A DNA stretch of 32,571 nucleotides from a bacterium (GTDB lineage: Bacteria; Actinomycetota; Acidimicrobiia; Spongiisociales; JAENVV01). Under the pieces are notes generated by a model. The model saw nothing but the letters and a program-made list of their open reading frames with translations. It ran no database searches and had not been told where the DNA came from. Shown here piece by piece: positions 6,494-14,580 of the stretch. The first letter of the stretch is position 1; every line of letters starts with the position of its first letter. The position numbers and the translations under genes are program-made. The stretch is taken from positions 1 to 32,571 of the forward strand of contig JAHEDI010000035.1 in NCBI GenBank assembly GCA_024641305.1, written 5' to 3'.

Positions 6494-7674
6494 ACGGCGG
6501 TGCGTTGGCCGGCATCCGGGTCCTCGAACTCTCGCGCTACATCGCTGCCCCATACGCAGGCAAGACCCTCGGCGAGATGGGCGCCGACGTGATCAAGGTC
6601 GAAGAACCCGATCGCGGCGACCCGATGCGGTATTGGCAAGCCGGTGACCGCTCACACAGCCCCCAGTTCGCCATCTATAACCGCACCAAGCGGGGCATCA
6701 CCCTCGACCTTAAACACCCCGAGGCAACCGAAGTATTTCTGAAGCTGGCCGACACGACAGACGTGGTTCTTGAGAACTTCCGCCCCGGGGTCTTGGATCG
6801 CCTCGGAATCGGGTGGGACGTTCTTCGGGCCCGCAACCCCCGACTTATCTATTGCTCCATATCCGGCTTCGGATCGAAGGGTCCGATGGTCGATCGAGCC
6901 GCCTACGACACGGTCATCTCGGCGATGGGGGGACTGTTCAGCCAGATCCTCGATCCCCAACATCCTCAACCGGTCGGGCCGGCCTTCTCCGATCTGCTGG
7001 CCGGCACTCATGCCACGCAAGGCATCCTGGCTGCTCTCTTCTCCAGGGAGAGAACCGGTCAGGGCCAGTACATCGATGCCTCAATGCTGCGCTCTACTAT
7101 CGGCTTCCTCGCCGAGCCAGGATCAAGCTTTCTCGATCAAGGCGAGATCACGCTCAACAACACCCGGCAACGTCGAGCCCAGGCGTACGGACTCGTGTCG
7201 ATGGACGAGCTTTCGTTCGTCGTCCACCTGTCCGTTCCCAACAAGTTCTGGGTCGCCTTGACCAATGTGATTGGAAGGCCGGATTTGCAGAATGACCCCC
7301 GCTTCTTGTCTCGTGACGATCGGCATAACAACTATGCCGAACTCGATGCGCTTCTCAAGGATGTGGCGCTCACGAAAAGCCGGGCGGACTGGTTTGATCT
7401 GCTGGCGGCGGCCGATGTACCGCACGGTCCGATCAATGAAATCGAAACCATGTTCAACGACCCCCAGGTCAGTCATCTGCGGATGATCCATGAGATAGAC
7501 ATGAAGGATCAACGACCGCTCCGGCAAGTGGGTCCCACCATCGAGATGGACGGAACCCCACTCCGGGTCGAACCGTCTGCCCCCGACCATGGCGAGCACA
7601 CCGACGAGCTGCTCTCCGAAATCGGATATGACAACGCCGCCATCGACCGACTTCGAGAAGCGGGTGTGATTTGA
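6490..7674 (+). CDS. Family III CoA transferase (CaiB/BaiF type)
   Basis: A 394-residue protein with typical class III CoA-transferase features: the N-terminal GIRVLELSRYIAAPYAGKTLGEMGADVIKVE block (residues 8-38, given here in part), ENFRPGVLDRLGIG near 95-108, and the catalytic Asp, D168 in FSDLLAGTHATQG. These enzymes move CoA from one acyl-CoA to a carboxylic acid through an aspartyl anhydride and are common entry points for activation of catabolic acids. GTG start overlapping the OsmC stop; the amidohydrolase follows 16 bases downstream. The substrate acid is unknown, but co-transcription with an amidohydrolase suggests activation of a product of the local pathway. Confidence 0.9.
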   Translation: MNGGALAGIRVLELSRYIAAPYAGKTLGEMGADVIKVEEPDRGDPMRYWQAGDRSHSPQFAIYNRTKRGITLDLKHPEATEVFLKLADTTDVVLENFRPGVLDRLGIGWDVLRARNPRLIYCSISGFGSKGPMVDRAAYDTVISAMGGLFSQILDPQHPQPVGPAFSDLLAGTHATQGILAALFSRERTGQGQYIDASMLRSTIGFLAEPGSSFLDQGEITLNNTRQRRAQAYGLVSMDELSFVVHLSVPNKFWVALTNVIGRPDLQNDPRFLSRDDRHNNYAELDALLKDVALTKSRADWFDLLAAADVPHGPINEIETMFNDPQVSHLRMIHEIDMKDQRPLRQVGPTIEMDGTPLRVEPSAPDHGEHTDELLSEIGYDNAAIDRLREAGVI

Positions 7675-7690
7675 CCGAAACAGATTCATC

Positions 7691-8551
7691 ATGCTGATGA
7701 CCGACGTCGTAGCGATCGACGTCCATACCCACCCGCAGACTGAGGAGTTTCTGGCCGCCATGGGCGCCCGCCGGCGGCAGATGGGCGAACACTTCGGTAA
7801 GGAGCGCCAACCCGTTTCCTTCGCAGAACAGGCCGACATGTATCGGGACCGAAAGATGATGGCGGTGCTCTGTAACTCCGACGATGAATCGACGTCTGGC
7901 GTCAAAGGAGCACCCAACGACCTCATCGGTCAGGCAGTCTCCAACCACCCAGACGTCTTCATCCCGTTCGCCGGCATTGACCCGCACCAACCCGCCAAGG
8001 CAGTCGCAGAAATTCGCCGCTGCCATTCAGAGTTCGCGATCAAAGGGATTGGGGAGCTGAACCCGTCGCGCCAGAAGTTCTTCATGAACGATCCACAGGT
8101 ATATCCGATCTGGGAGGTTTGCCAGGAACTCGGACTCGTGGTCATGTTTCATATGGGGTTCGCCGGATCGGGCGCCGGTCGACCCGGAGGCATGGGGTAT
8201 CGCCTCGAGAACGTCCGACCCATCCCCTACCTCGATGACATGGCCGCTGACTTCCCGGAGCTCCAAATCATCCATGCCCACCCGGGTTGGCCATATCACC
8301 AGGAAACGTTGGCAGTTGCCTGGCACAAGTCGAATGTCTGGATAGACCTGAGTGGCTTCGCCCCGAAGTACTTTCCGGCCGAAGTCGTTCACTACGCCAA
8401 CTCGTTAATTCAGGATCAGGTTCTCTTCGGCACCGATTGGCCGGTCGTGGGCATTGACCGGTGGATGCGCGAGTTCGACGAGCTTCCGATAAAGCCGGAA
8501 GTCCGCTCCAAGATTCTGCTCGGCAATGCCAGGCGACTGTTCGGGATCTGA
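7691..8551 (+). CDS. Amidohydrolase-2 (ACMSD-like) metal-dependent hydrolase or decarboxylase
   Basis: A 286-residue TIM-barrel amidohydrolase. Metal and catalytic landmarks are H12-x-H14 in VHTH, H154 in MFHMGF, H197 in HAHPGW and D249 in FGTDW. This is the amidohydrolase_2 branch that contains ACMSD, gamma-resorcylate decarboxylase and 4-sulfomuconolactone/LigY-like hydrolases, so either decarboxylation or hydrolysis is possible. Start could be ATG 7691 or ATG 7697; neither has a clear Shine-Dalgarno. Third gene of the plus-strand unit that starts with OsmC. The ABC transporter follows after a 105-base gap with its own operator. Confidence 0.85.
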   Translation: MLMTDVVAIDVHTHPQTEEFLAAMGARRRQMGEHFGKERQPVSFAEQADMYRDRKMMAVLCNSDDESTSGVKGAPNDLIGQAVSNHPDVFIPFAGIDPHQPAKAVAEIRRCHSEFAIKGIGELNPSRQKFFMNDPQVYPIWEVCQELGLVVMFHMGFAGSGAGRPGGMGYRLENVRPIPYLDDMAADFPELQIIHAHPGWPYHQETLAVAWHKSNVWIDLSGFAPKYFPAEVVHYANSLIQDQVLFGTDWPVVGIDRWMREFDELPIKPEVRSKILLGNARRLFGI

Positions 8552-8560
8552 AAAAGATCC
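8544..8560 (+). terminator. Weak hairpin with short T-run after the amidohydrolase
   Basis: GGATC (8544-8548), a 7-nt loop, then GATCC (8556-8560), with TTTT at 8563-8566. The stem overlaps the stop codon and is only 5 bp, so it may be a modest intrinsic terminator separating the amidohydrolase from the ABC operon. Confidence 0.35.
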
Positions 8561-8601
8561 GATTTTGCTCGTGGTGCAGTTGGAAACGTTGTAGGGTGGG
8601 C

Positions 8602-8615
8602 TGCAATCGATTGCG
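8602..8615. promoter_or_regulatory. LacI-type operator-like palindrome, site A (upstream of ABC importer)
   Basis: TGCAATCGATTGCG, one base off a perfect 14-bp palindrome, fits the LacI-family operator pattern TGnAAnCGnTTnCA apart from the last base. It lies 41 bases before the GTG of the ABC ATPase. A half-site TGGAAACG begins at 8581, 21 bases (two helical turns) upstream. The same palindrome occurs at 13378, 20474 and 22776. Confidence 0.65.
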
Positions 8616-8656
8616 GAAAACCCCCTAACGGCCATAGCGGCAGGAGGATAAGTGGC

Positions 8657-9559
8657 GTGACAGCGACAGGACAGGCTCGCCGCCCCCTAATCGTGGCCGA
8701 CTCAATGACAGCCGGTTACGAGCTTGAGCGAGAGCGAAAACTCCTCACCGCACTCGAAGGAGTGTCACTTACGGTTCACGAAGGCGAGTTCCTCGTGCTC
8801 GTCGGTCCCTCCGGGTGCGGCAAGACCACCTTCATCAACGTCATAGCCGGGCTGGTCAAGCCGTGGGCAGGGACGGTGACGTTCGACGGCAAACCGATCG
8901 ATGGACCAGGTGAAGATCGGTCGATGGTATTCCAGGACTATGCGATCATGCCGTGGCGCACAGTGGAACACAACATTCAGCTTCCCTTCGAGCTTCGACC
9001 GCACAACTTCTCAAAAGCCGAGGTTGCCGAGAAGGTTCAGGACATCATCGAAGATGTCGGACTCGTCGGATTCGAGAAGTCCTTCCCATACGAACTCTCT
9101 GGTGGAATGCGCCAACGAGTCGGTTTGGCCCGAGCCATGGTCACCCAACCGAAGGTGCTACTCGCCGACGAACCGTTCGGTGCGGTCGACGCCATGACCC
9201 GCGAGGTCCTTCAGGCTCAGTTAGAGGCGCTCGTCATGAACGCCGGACAAACGGTCGTATTCATCACTCACAGCATCGATGAGGCCATCGCACTCGGTGA
9301 TCGCATCGCGGTCATCTCAAACCGGCCAGGCAAGGTTCGCGAAATCGTCGAAGTGGACATGGAGCGACCCCGCCTGGCTGAGGGCGAGATCACCAGCCAC
9401 CCCCGGTACGGCGAATTGAGAGAGCACCTATGGAATTTGGTCAAAGATGAGGCACTTGGTGCCCAGGATGCCCACCATGATGACAGCGAAACCACCGGCG
9501 ATCCCAGACTTGATCGCCTGTCAACCAGCCCGGCAACCACAATGGACCCAGGGATCTGA
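8657..9559 (+). CDS. ABC transporter ATP-binding protein (nitrate/sulfonate/taurine class)
   Basis: A 300-residue ATPase with a complete nucleotide-binding site: Walker A GPSGCGKTT (50-58), Q-loop Q93, signature LSGGMRQR (147-154), Walker B VLLADEP (167-173) and switch H205 in ITHSIDEA. It is of the SsuB/TauB/NrtD type, which energises import of small organic anions or related solutes. GTG start, chosen because AGGAGG lies nine bases upstream. The C-terminal 40 residues extend past the usual domain end with an acidic, His/Asp-rich tail. First gene of a three-gene importer operon behind operator site A, with the permease two bases downstream of its stop codon. Confidence 0.92.
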   Translation: MTATGQARRPLIVADSMTAGYELERERKLLTALEGVSLTVHEGEFLVLVGPSGCGKTTFINVIAGLVKPWAGTVTFDGKPIDGPGEDRSMVFQDYAIMPWRTVEHNIQLPFELRPHNFSKAEVAEKVQDIIEDVGLVGFEKSFPYELSGGMRQRVGLARAMVTQPKVLLADEPFGAVDAMTREVLQAQLEALVMNAGQTVVFITHSIDEAIALGDRIAVISNRPGKVREIVEVDMERPRLAEGEITSHPRYGELREHLWNLVKDEALGAQDAHHDDSETTGDPRLDRLSTSPATTMDPGI

Positions 9560-9561
9560 TC

Positions 9562-10491
9562 ATGACCCAAAAAGTCAATTCACAAGAACCAACTAGCAAG
9601 AAGAGCACCGACGGGGCGGCCCTAACCGCCCAGCCGCGCATCAAGGACGCCGAGTGGACCTGGGCGCGTATCTGGACTCGCTACCGGTTTGCCATCGTCA
9701 CTGTCATCAACTTGACGGTCTTCTTCATCATCTGGCAGCTCTTGGCACATTTCGAAGTCATCGGCCCACATCTCATCTTCCCGACGTTCACCGACACCCT
9801 CAGGGCGCTCAAGATCGGTTGGCTGGGAGGCCAGGCCGACGACGGAACCAGTTTTGAATTGCTGCGGGACTTCGTTATCGCCAAAAACGCCTGGGAATCG
9901 CTGCAACGCTACGCCATCTCGATGTTCATCGCCATCGGAATCGGCATACCCATCGGCCTGGCCATGGGCGGATTCAAGTGGGTGGACGCCATCCTCAGCC
10001 CATATGTCTGGACACTGTCTTCACTTCCACGGCTTGCCATCTATGCACCGCTCGTCATGATCATGGGTATCGGGGAATCCATCAAATATGCCCTCATCAT
10101 CCTGACCGCCATATTCCCGGTCATCATCAACACCTGGGCAGGCGTCAAGACCACCGAACAGTCCCTGATCAACGCGGCTCGAGTTTTCGGAGCGGGTCGA
10201 GCTCAGATCTACAAAAAGGTCGTCCTCCCGTACACCCTCCCGTTCGTGGTGTCGGGGATCCAGCTCAGCCTGAGTCGCGGCCTTATCGGGGTAGTCATCG
10301 TTGAGTTCCTGACCGGCGCAAGCACGCTCGGCGGTCTAGGGTGGCTCATCTTCAGATCAGCAAGCGCCTTCAATTCCGCATTAACGTATGCGTCGTTGAT
10401 GAGCTTGGCAGTTTTCGCCCTCATCCTTGTACAAGGAACGAGGTCGATGGAAGCAAAAATCGCACCATGGAGACAGGTTTCCAAGACCTGA
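9562..10491 (+). CDS. ABC transporter permease (SsuC/TauC class)
   Basis: A 309-residue inner-membrane permease with about six TM segments; the first is near residues 42-62. The cytoplasmic coupling (EAA) loop is visible as EQSLINAARVFGAGR (199-213). It is the BPD_transp_1 type that pairs with the SsuB/TauB-like ATPase encoded just upstream. The charged cytosolic N-terminus of about 40 residues is slightly longer than usual. The binding-protein gene begins 16 bases after its stop, with AGGAGG between. Confidence 0.9.
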   Translation: MTQKVNSQEPTSKKSTDGAALTAQPRIKDAEWTWARIWTRYRFAIVTVINLTVFFIIWQLLAHFEVIGPHLIFPTFTDTLRALKIGWLGGQADDGTSFELLRDFVIAKNAWESLQRYAISMFIAIGIGIPIGLAMGGFKWVDAILSPYVWTLSSLPRLAIYAPLVMIMGIGESIKYALIILTAIFPVIINTWAGVKTTEQSLINAARVFGAGRAQIYKKVVLPYTLPFVVSGIQLSLSRGLIGVVIVEFLTGASTLGGLGWLIFRSASAFNSALTYASLMSLAVFALILVQGTRSMEAKIAPWRQVSKT

Positions 10492-10507
10492 TGTACTAGG
10501 AGGAAAT

Positions 10508-11725
10508 GTGACAGATAAGAAGGAAACAGCCCAACAAAGAATGCTCGGGGATCTTTCCCGTCGGAAGTTCCTTAGTTACTCGGGAGTCGCACTGGGCGGA
10601 ATAGCGCTGGCGGCTTGCGGAGCAAGTGATTCAACTACCACCACTGCGGCCGCCGCACCAGGCACAACCGCAACGACCGCGGCCGGAGCTACGCCGACTA
10701 CCGCCGCCGGAGCGAGTCCAACGACCACGGCCGGAATGAGCATTCCGACGACCACGATCAGCAAGGTGACCGTCGGGTACAACAACCCGAACCGGGTCTT
10801 GCGGGCTCCTCTCTATATCGGCCAGACCAAGGGCTTCTTCGAAGAGGTCGGAATCACCGAACCGCTCGACATCAACGATGCCGACGACCCGATCGCTCCA
10901 ACGATTGGTGGCTCGTACCACATCTCGCTGTTCGACTCGGACGTTCTGTATGACTTCGAAGATAAGGCAACCACCAGCGGCGACCCACAGGGCCTCAAGA
11001 TGATCAACATCAACCTCGGCGCGCAGCCGTTGGTGCTGATCGCCAATGCCGGCATCACAGCCGACAACCTTAAGGGCAAGAAGGTCGGCGGCGGTCGCGA
11101 AGGTCAGGTCAACGAAGCGCTCTGCAAGTACATGCTCGAGCAACTCGGCCTTGACTGGCAGACCGACGTGCAGTTCATCAACACAACTGGCGGGTCAAAC
11201 GACTGGGTCACGTTGATGCTGGCAGGAACGCTCGACGCCACCATCGCTTTCCCGCGCCATATCCCGTTGGCCGAGGAAGTCGGCGGAAGCGCTCTCTTCC
11301 AGGACTTTCTGAATTCGCCTCAGGGTGGATTCGGAATGCTCCAGAGCAAGATCGACGAAGATCCGAACTTCCCGGCGGCCTGGGCCTATGCGTATATCAA
11401 GGCACAGCAGTTCTGCAAGACGAAGGCCAACTTCGAAGAAGTGCGCCAGATCTTGAACGACGACTGGGAGATCGACTTCCCGGATACGGCCTATTCCGTG
11501 TTCGACCTGGACGCGACGATCATGACCCAGGATCTCGGGTTTGATCCAGCCGAAATGGACACCTGGATGGACTTCCTGACCCCGTTCGGTAATGTTCGCG
11601 ACGGAGTTCCGTGGCGGGACTACACGGATGTGTCCGGACTGCATGTTGCGCAAGCGGCCCTTGGCCTCGAGCTCAACCCAACAGCCGACTTCTCGGCCGG
11701 CAAAGAGAACGTCGCCAACTACTAA
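10508..11725 (+). CDS. ABC transporter substrate-binding lipoprotein with Tat signal (NMT1/SsuA-like)
   Basis: 405 residues from a GTG that has AGGAGG four bases upstream; longer readings would run back into the permease gene. The N-terminus has a twin-arginine motif SRRKFL (17-22), a hydrophobic stretch and a lipobox LAAC (Cys37), predicting a Tat-exported lipoprotein. A Thr/Ala/Pro-rich spacer with the repeat TTAAGATPTTAAGASPTT follows to about residue 84. The mature domain (KVTVGYNNPNRVLRAPLYIG onward) is of the NMT1/SsuA periplasmic-binding type. Tat export suggests that folding or cofactor and ligand loading occurs inside the cell, or simply lineage preference. Ligand unknown. The operon ends at the strong hairpin at 11744. 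Confidence 0.88.
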   Translation: MTDKKETAQQRMLGDLSRRKFLSYSGVALGGIALAACGASDSTTTTAAAAPGTTATTAAGATPTTAAGASPTTTAGMSIPTTTISKVTVGYNNPNRVLRAPLYIGQTKGFFEEVGITEPLDINDADDPIAPTIGGSYHISLFDSDVLYDFEDKATTSGDPQGLKMININLGAQPLVLIANAGITADNLKGKKVGGGREGQVNEALCKYMLEQLGLDWQTDVQFINTTGGSNDWVTLMLAGTLDATIAFPRHIPLAEEVGGSALFQDFLNSPQGGFGMLQSKIDEDPNFPAAWAYAYIKAQQFCKTKANFEEVRQILNDDWEIDFPDTAYSVFDLDATIMTQDLGFDPAEMDTWMDFLTPFGNVRDGVPWRDYTDVSGLHVAQAALGLELNPTADFSAGKENVANY

Positions 11726-11743
11726 AAGGCAATTCCCCAAGCT

Positions 11744-11779
11744 AAAGAATGGGAGCCCCGTGGGGCTCCCATTCTTTTT
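11744..11779. terminator. Strong intrinsic terminator, likely bidirectional
   Basis: A 16-bp perfect inverted repeat (11744-11759 with 11762-11777; arm core GAATGGGAGCCCC) with a minimal loop and a T-run to 11779. It sits between the end of the ABC operon (11725) and the end of the convergent FAD oxidoreductase gene (11783). The minus-strand direction also ends in TTT, so it can serve both genes. Confidence 0.92.
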
Positions 11780-11782
11780 GGC

Positions 11783-13357
11783 CTAGAGGACTTCCTCGAT
11801 GGCGGTTCCCAGGTCGTGAAGAATCACCATGGCGGCGTTGCGTCCCGGAGCGCCGGTGATCGAACCACCGGGGTGAGTGGTGCCGCCAGTCTGATAGAGA
11901 CCGGCTATCGGCATACGGTGTTGTGCCCATCCGGGCGCCGGACGCTGGGTACCTGAGAAGATCAAACCGCGGTCGCCACCGTGTGGCGTGCCCCCAACCA
12001 TGTGCGGGTTCATCCGCTCGAAGTCGAGTGGAGACTTCACGAGGCGAGCTGTAATGATGTCATCAGTGAAGGTCGGCACGAACTTGCGGAAGTGGTCGAG
12101 CAGCTTGTCCATTTCTGCTTCCTTGATCTCGTCCCAATGCTCGGGGCCACGTCCATCGGCGTCGTAGGTATTGAAGGTGACGAGCTTGACGGTGTGAGAG
12201 CCTTCCGGAGCCCGACCACGATCAACCAAGGTAGGAGTGGCGGCCAACAACCATCCGGGGTTCTTGACGAACTTGCCGTCATAGACGTCGCGACCATGCT
12301 GGACGGCGTCTTCGATCCAAGGGGCCAGGCCGGCCGAGACTGCCGAGCGCCCGCCATCAGGAGTCGGAAATACCGGGGGGGCGGTGGTGGCGAAGTAGCC
12401 GGCAAAAAAGGGCGTACCAGGATGGAACGTCTCAACCCCGTAGGTGAAACCCTCCCCCCAGGCTTCAGCTGGGGCCATCTCCAGGAGCTTCTTGACGTGG
12501 ATCGTTGAGACGACCCCCTTGGTGGCCCGGAATTCTTCACCCTCGCTCGTGCGCACCCCAACACAGCGGTCGCCTTCCAGGATCAGCTCGGACACCATAC
12601 GATTACAGAGAATGGTGGCCCCGGCGTCTTCAAGGTATCCGACCAGGGCATCGATGAGCTTGCCTGACCCCCCCACCGGTAACGACCAACTACGCGCTTG
12701 GCGGGCGCTCACAATCGAATACGCCAGAATCCCCGAGCCAGGTGCGTCGAGCGGGACGGCGGTTTGGAGCGAGATCCATCCCATGAACGCCCGCATGTGG
12801 GGCGACTCGAACTCACGCAAGATGATGTCGCGGGCCGTTAGCATCGAACGACGTTGCCAAACCTCGCCGCGGGGGTGGGCGGCGAGCAACTCCTCGGCCG
12901 ATTTGCCAAACCCAACCGGTCGAAAGCGGACCTGGCCTATCAGGGTTTTGACCTCGTCGTACTCGGTGACCAGTCGCCGGTAGGCCTCGGCGTCTTTCTC
13001 GGAAAACCGGGCGATTTCCTGGCAGGTGCGGTCAAGGTCAAGCCACATCGTGAACGGTTCGCCGTCGGGGAAGACCACCTGAGCCACGGGGTCCGGATCG
13101 ACGTAGCTCAACCCGTACTTGCTCACCAGACCGAGTTCATCGTTGCGGATCAACGGGTTCACCTGAATGAGCGTGTGCCCGGTTGAGCAAGTATCGACCC
13201 AATAGCCCGGGCCAAGTATCTCTTCGGTTGATGCCCCACCGCCCGGAATCTCACGAGCGTCGAGAACCACGCACGAATATCCGGCTTTGGCAAGGTATGC
13301 AGCAGTAATGAGACTGTTGTGACCGGCCCCGGCCACAACAAAATCGTAATCGGCCAT
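11783..13357 (-). CDS. FAD/NAD(P)-dependent oxidoreductase (phytoene desaturase/carotenoid-ketolase-like family)
   Basis: A 524-residue flavoprotein. The dinucleotide-binding motif GAGHNS is at residues 10-15 and is followed by the acidic end of strand 2 (VVLDAREIPGGGAST). The C-terminal FAD motif appears as GLYQTGGTTHPGGSITGAPG. This is the amine-oxidase/CrtI superfamily. Members desaturate isoprenoids, but many uncharacterised actinobacterial relatives are probably amine or alcohol oxidases; no other carotenoid genes are nearby, so a catabolic oxidase is more likely here. ATG at 13355-13357 with GGAGG four bases upstream is the start; the longer reading to 13453 would overlap the divergent gene and its operator. 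Expected to be controlled by operator site B. Confidence 0.8.
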   Translation of the reverse strand: MADYDFVVAGAGHNSLITAAYLAKAGYSCVVLDAREIPGGGASTEEILGPGYWVDTCSTGHTLIQVNPLIRNDELGLVSKYGLSYVDPDPVAQVVFPDGEPFTMWLDLDRTCQEIARFSEKDAEAYRRLVTEYDEVKTLIGQVRFRPVGFGKSAEELLAAHPRGEVWQRRSMLTARDIILREFESPHMRAFMGWISLQTAVPLDAPGSGILAYSIVSARQARSWSLPVGGSGKLIDALVGYLEDAGATILCNRMVSELILEGDRCVGVRTSEGEEFRATKGVVSTIHVKKLLEMAPAEAWGEGFTYGVETFHPGTPFFAGYFATTAPPVFPTPDGGRSAVSAGLAPWIEDAVQHGRDVYDGKFVKNPGWLLAATPTLVDRGRAPEGSHTVKLVTFNTYDADGRGPEHWDEIKEAEMDKLLDHFRKFVPTFTDDIITARLVKSPLDFERMNPHMVGGTPHGGDRGLIFSGTQRPAPGWAQHRMPIAGLYQTGGTTHPGGSITGAPGRNAAMVILHDLGTAIEEVL

Positions 13358-13377
13358 CGAGCCTCCAGTAGATTGAC

Positions 13378-13391
13378 TGCAATCGATTGTA
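13378..13391. promoter_or_regulatory. LacI-type operator-like palindrome, site B (between FAD oxidoreductase and M24 protein)
   Basis: TGCAATCGATTGTA, sharing the 12-base core TGCAATCGATTG with sites A and C. It is centred in the 56-base divergent gap (13358-13413), so one regulator could act on both genes. On the minus strand its TACAAT resembles a -10 box. Confidence 0.65.
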
Positions 13392-13413
13392 ATTGACCAA
13401 GAGGGCGGCGCCA

Positions 13414-14541
13414 GTGCAGAACTACCCACGATTCTCAACCGAAGAGATGGCACGGAGGCGACTCGCCATCGAAAGTCTCATCCACGAATACGAACTGGAT
13501 GCCATCCTGGTCTACGGGTCCAACCGGGCCGGGTCTGCCATCCAGTGGATATGCGAGTGGCCAGTCACCCGCGAAGCAGCTCTCATCGTCCGACCAGGAC
13601 GAACCGACCATCTTTACATCCAGTTCTACAACCATGTACCCACCGCCCGACAGCTAGCCGGCGGCGCTGAGGTCCGGTGGGGCGGTCCGTCCACGACGCA
13701 AACGGTGAGCGAGGACCTGCACGGAATCAGCCGGGTCGGGCTGATTGGACCGATCGGGTACAAGATGCATGCCGTCCTCAAAGCGGCAGTAGACACGCTG
13801 GTTGACCTCGATGGCGCGTACACCCGGTTGCGAATGATCAAATCAGCCGAAGAGATCGATTGGCTTCGATTGGGCGCACGGTTGTCCGACCGGGCTATTA
13901 CCTCCCTGCGCGAACATGTCCTCCCCGGCATGACCGAACAGGACCTGGGGGCCATCGTCGAGGCCGCCTACTTGGCAGAGGGGGGCACCAACCACATCCA
14001 CTACTTCGGCGTCACGAGCATGTCGGATCCAGACCGATGTGTCCCTGCCCAATATCCCACGACCCGTCCGGTCGGCGCCGGGGACATCCTCACCACCGAG
14101 ATCAGCGCTTCCTGGTGGGGGTATCCAGGTCAGGTTCTCCGTTCGATGACCATCGGGGCAGACCCATCCGACCTCTACCGCAAACTGCATGAGGTAGCCG
14201 ACGCGGCTTTCGACGCCGTGACCAAGGTACTCGTCGACGGGGCGACCGCCGCCCAGGTCGTGGCGGCCGCCTCCGTGATCGAGGAAGCCGGGTTCACCAT
14301 CTATGACGACCTTGTGCATGGGTTTGGAGGCGGCTACTTCCAACCCATCGTTGGGTCTGCCAGTCGCATGAACGGTCCCCTCACCGAGGTGGTATTCGAA
14401 GCCGGGATGACCGTGGTGGTCCAACCCAACGTCATCACCCCCGACGAGTTAGCCGGAGTGCAGACCGGACAACTGGTCCTCATCACGAAAACCGGCGTCG
14501 AGCAACTCCACCAAGCTCCACGTGGTCTCTGGCGAGCGTAA
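13414..14541 (+). CDS. M24-fold (pita-bread) protein lacking the canonical metal ligands, creatinase-like
   Basis: 375 residues from a GTG with a GAGGG Shine-Dalgarno eight bases upstream; a TTG at 13393 would abut the operator and lack an RBS. Domain order is an N-terminal creatinase-type domain (about 1-145) and a C-terminal M24 catalytic domain. In the usual five-ligand set D/D/H/E/E, I read E229, Q240 (correct 11-residue spacing), H302, Q337 and T351. A two-metal aminopeptidase is therefore unlikely. Creatinase is the precedent for a metal-free M24 enzyme that relies on the conserved His. A C-N hydrolase on a small amidine, ureido or amine compound is a reasonable inference, given the class III aminotransferase directly downstream. 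Confidence 0.8.
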   Translation: MQNYPRFSTEEMARRRLAIESLIHEYELDAILVYGSNRAGSAIQWICEWPVTREAALIVRPGRTDHLYIQFYNHVPTARQLAGGAEVRWGGPSTTQTVSEDLHGISRVGLIGPIGYKMHAVLKAAVDTLVDLDGAYTRLRMIKSAEEIDWLRLGARLSDRAITSLREHVLPGMTEQDLGAIVEAAYLAEGGTNHIHYFGVTSMSDPDRCVPAQYPTTRPVGAGDILTTEISASWWGYPGQVLRSMTIGADPSDLYRKLHEVADAAFDAVTKVLVDGATAAQVVAAASVIEEAGFTIYDDLVHGFGGGYFQPIVGSASRMNGPLTEVVFEAGMTVVVQPNVITPDELAGVQTGQLVLITKTGVEQLHQAPRGLWRA

Positions 14542-14580
14542 CGTAACAACGACAGATACCAACCAGGGAGGCGTACGTTC

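Noticed and set aside
5906..6553. Long minus-strand open frame opposite the OsmC gene
   Set aside because: The plus strand encodes a clear OsmC protein with both conserved Cys; the minus-strand product has no family character.
10625..10770. Thr/Ala-rich imperfect repeats as a possible DNA repeat element
   Set aside because: They encode the in-frame linker after the lipobox of the binding protein; similar linkers are common in actinobacterial lipoproteins.
13393..13413. TTG start for the M24-fold protein at 13393
   Set aside because: It directly abuts the operator palindrome and has no ribosome binding site; GTG 13414 has GAGGG at suitable distance.
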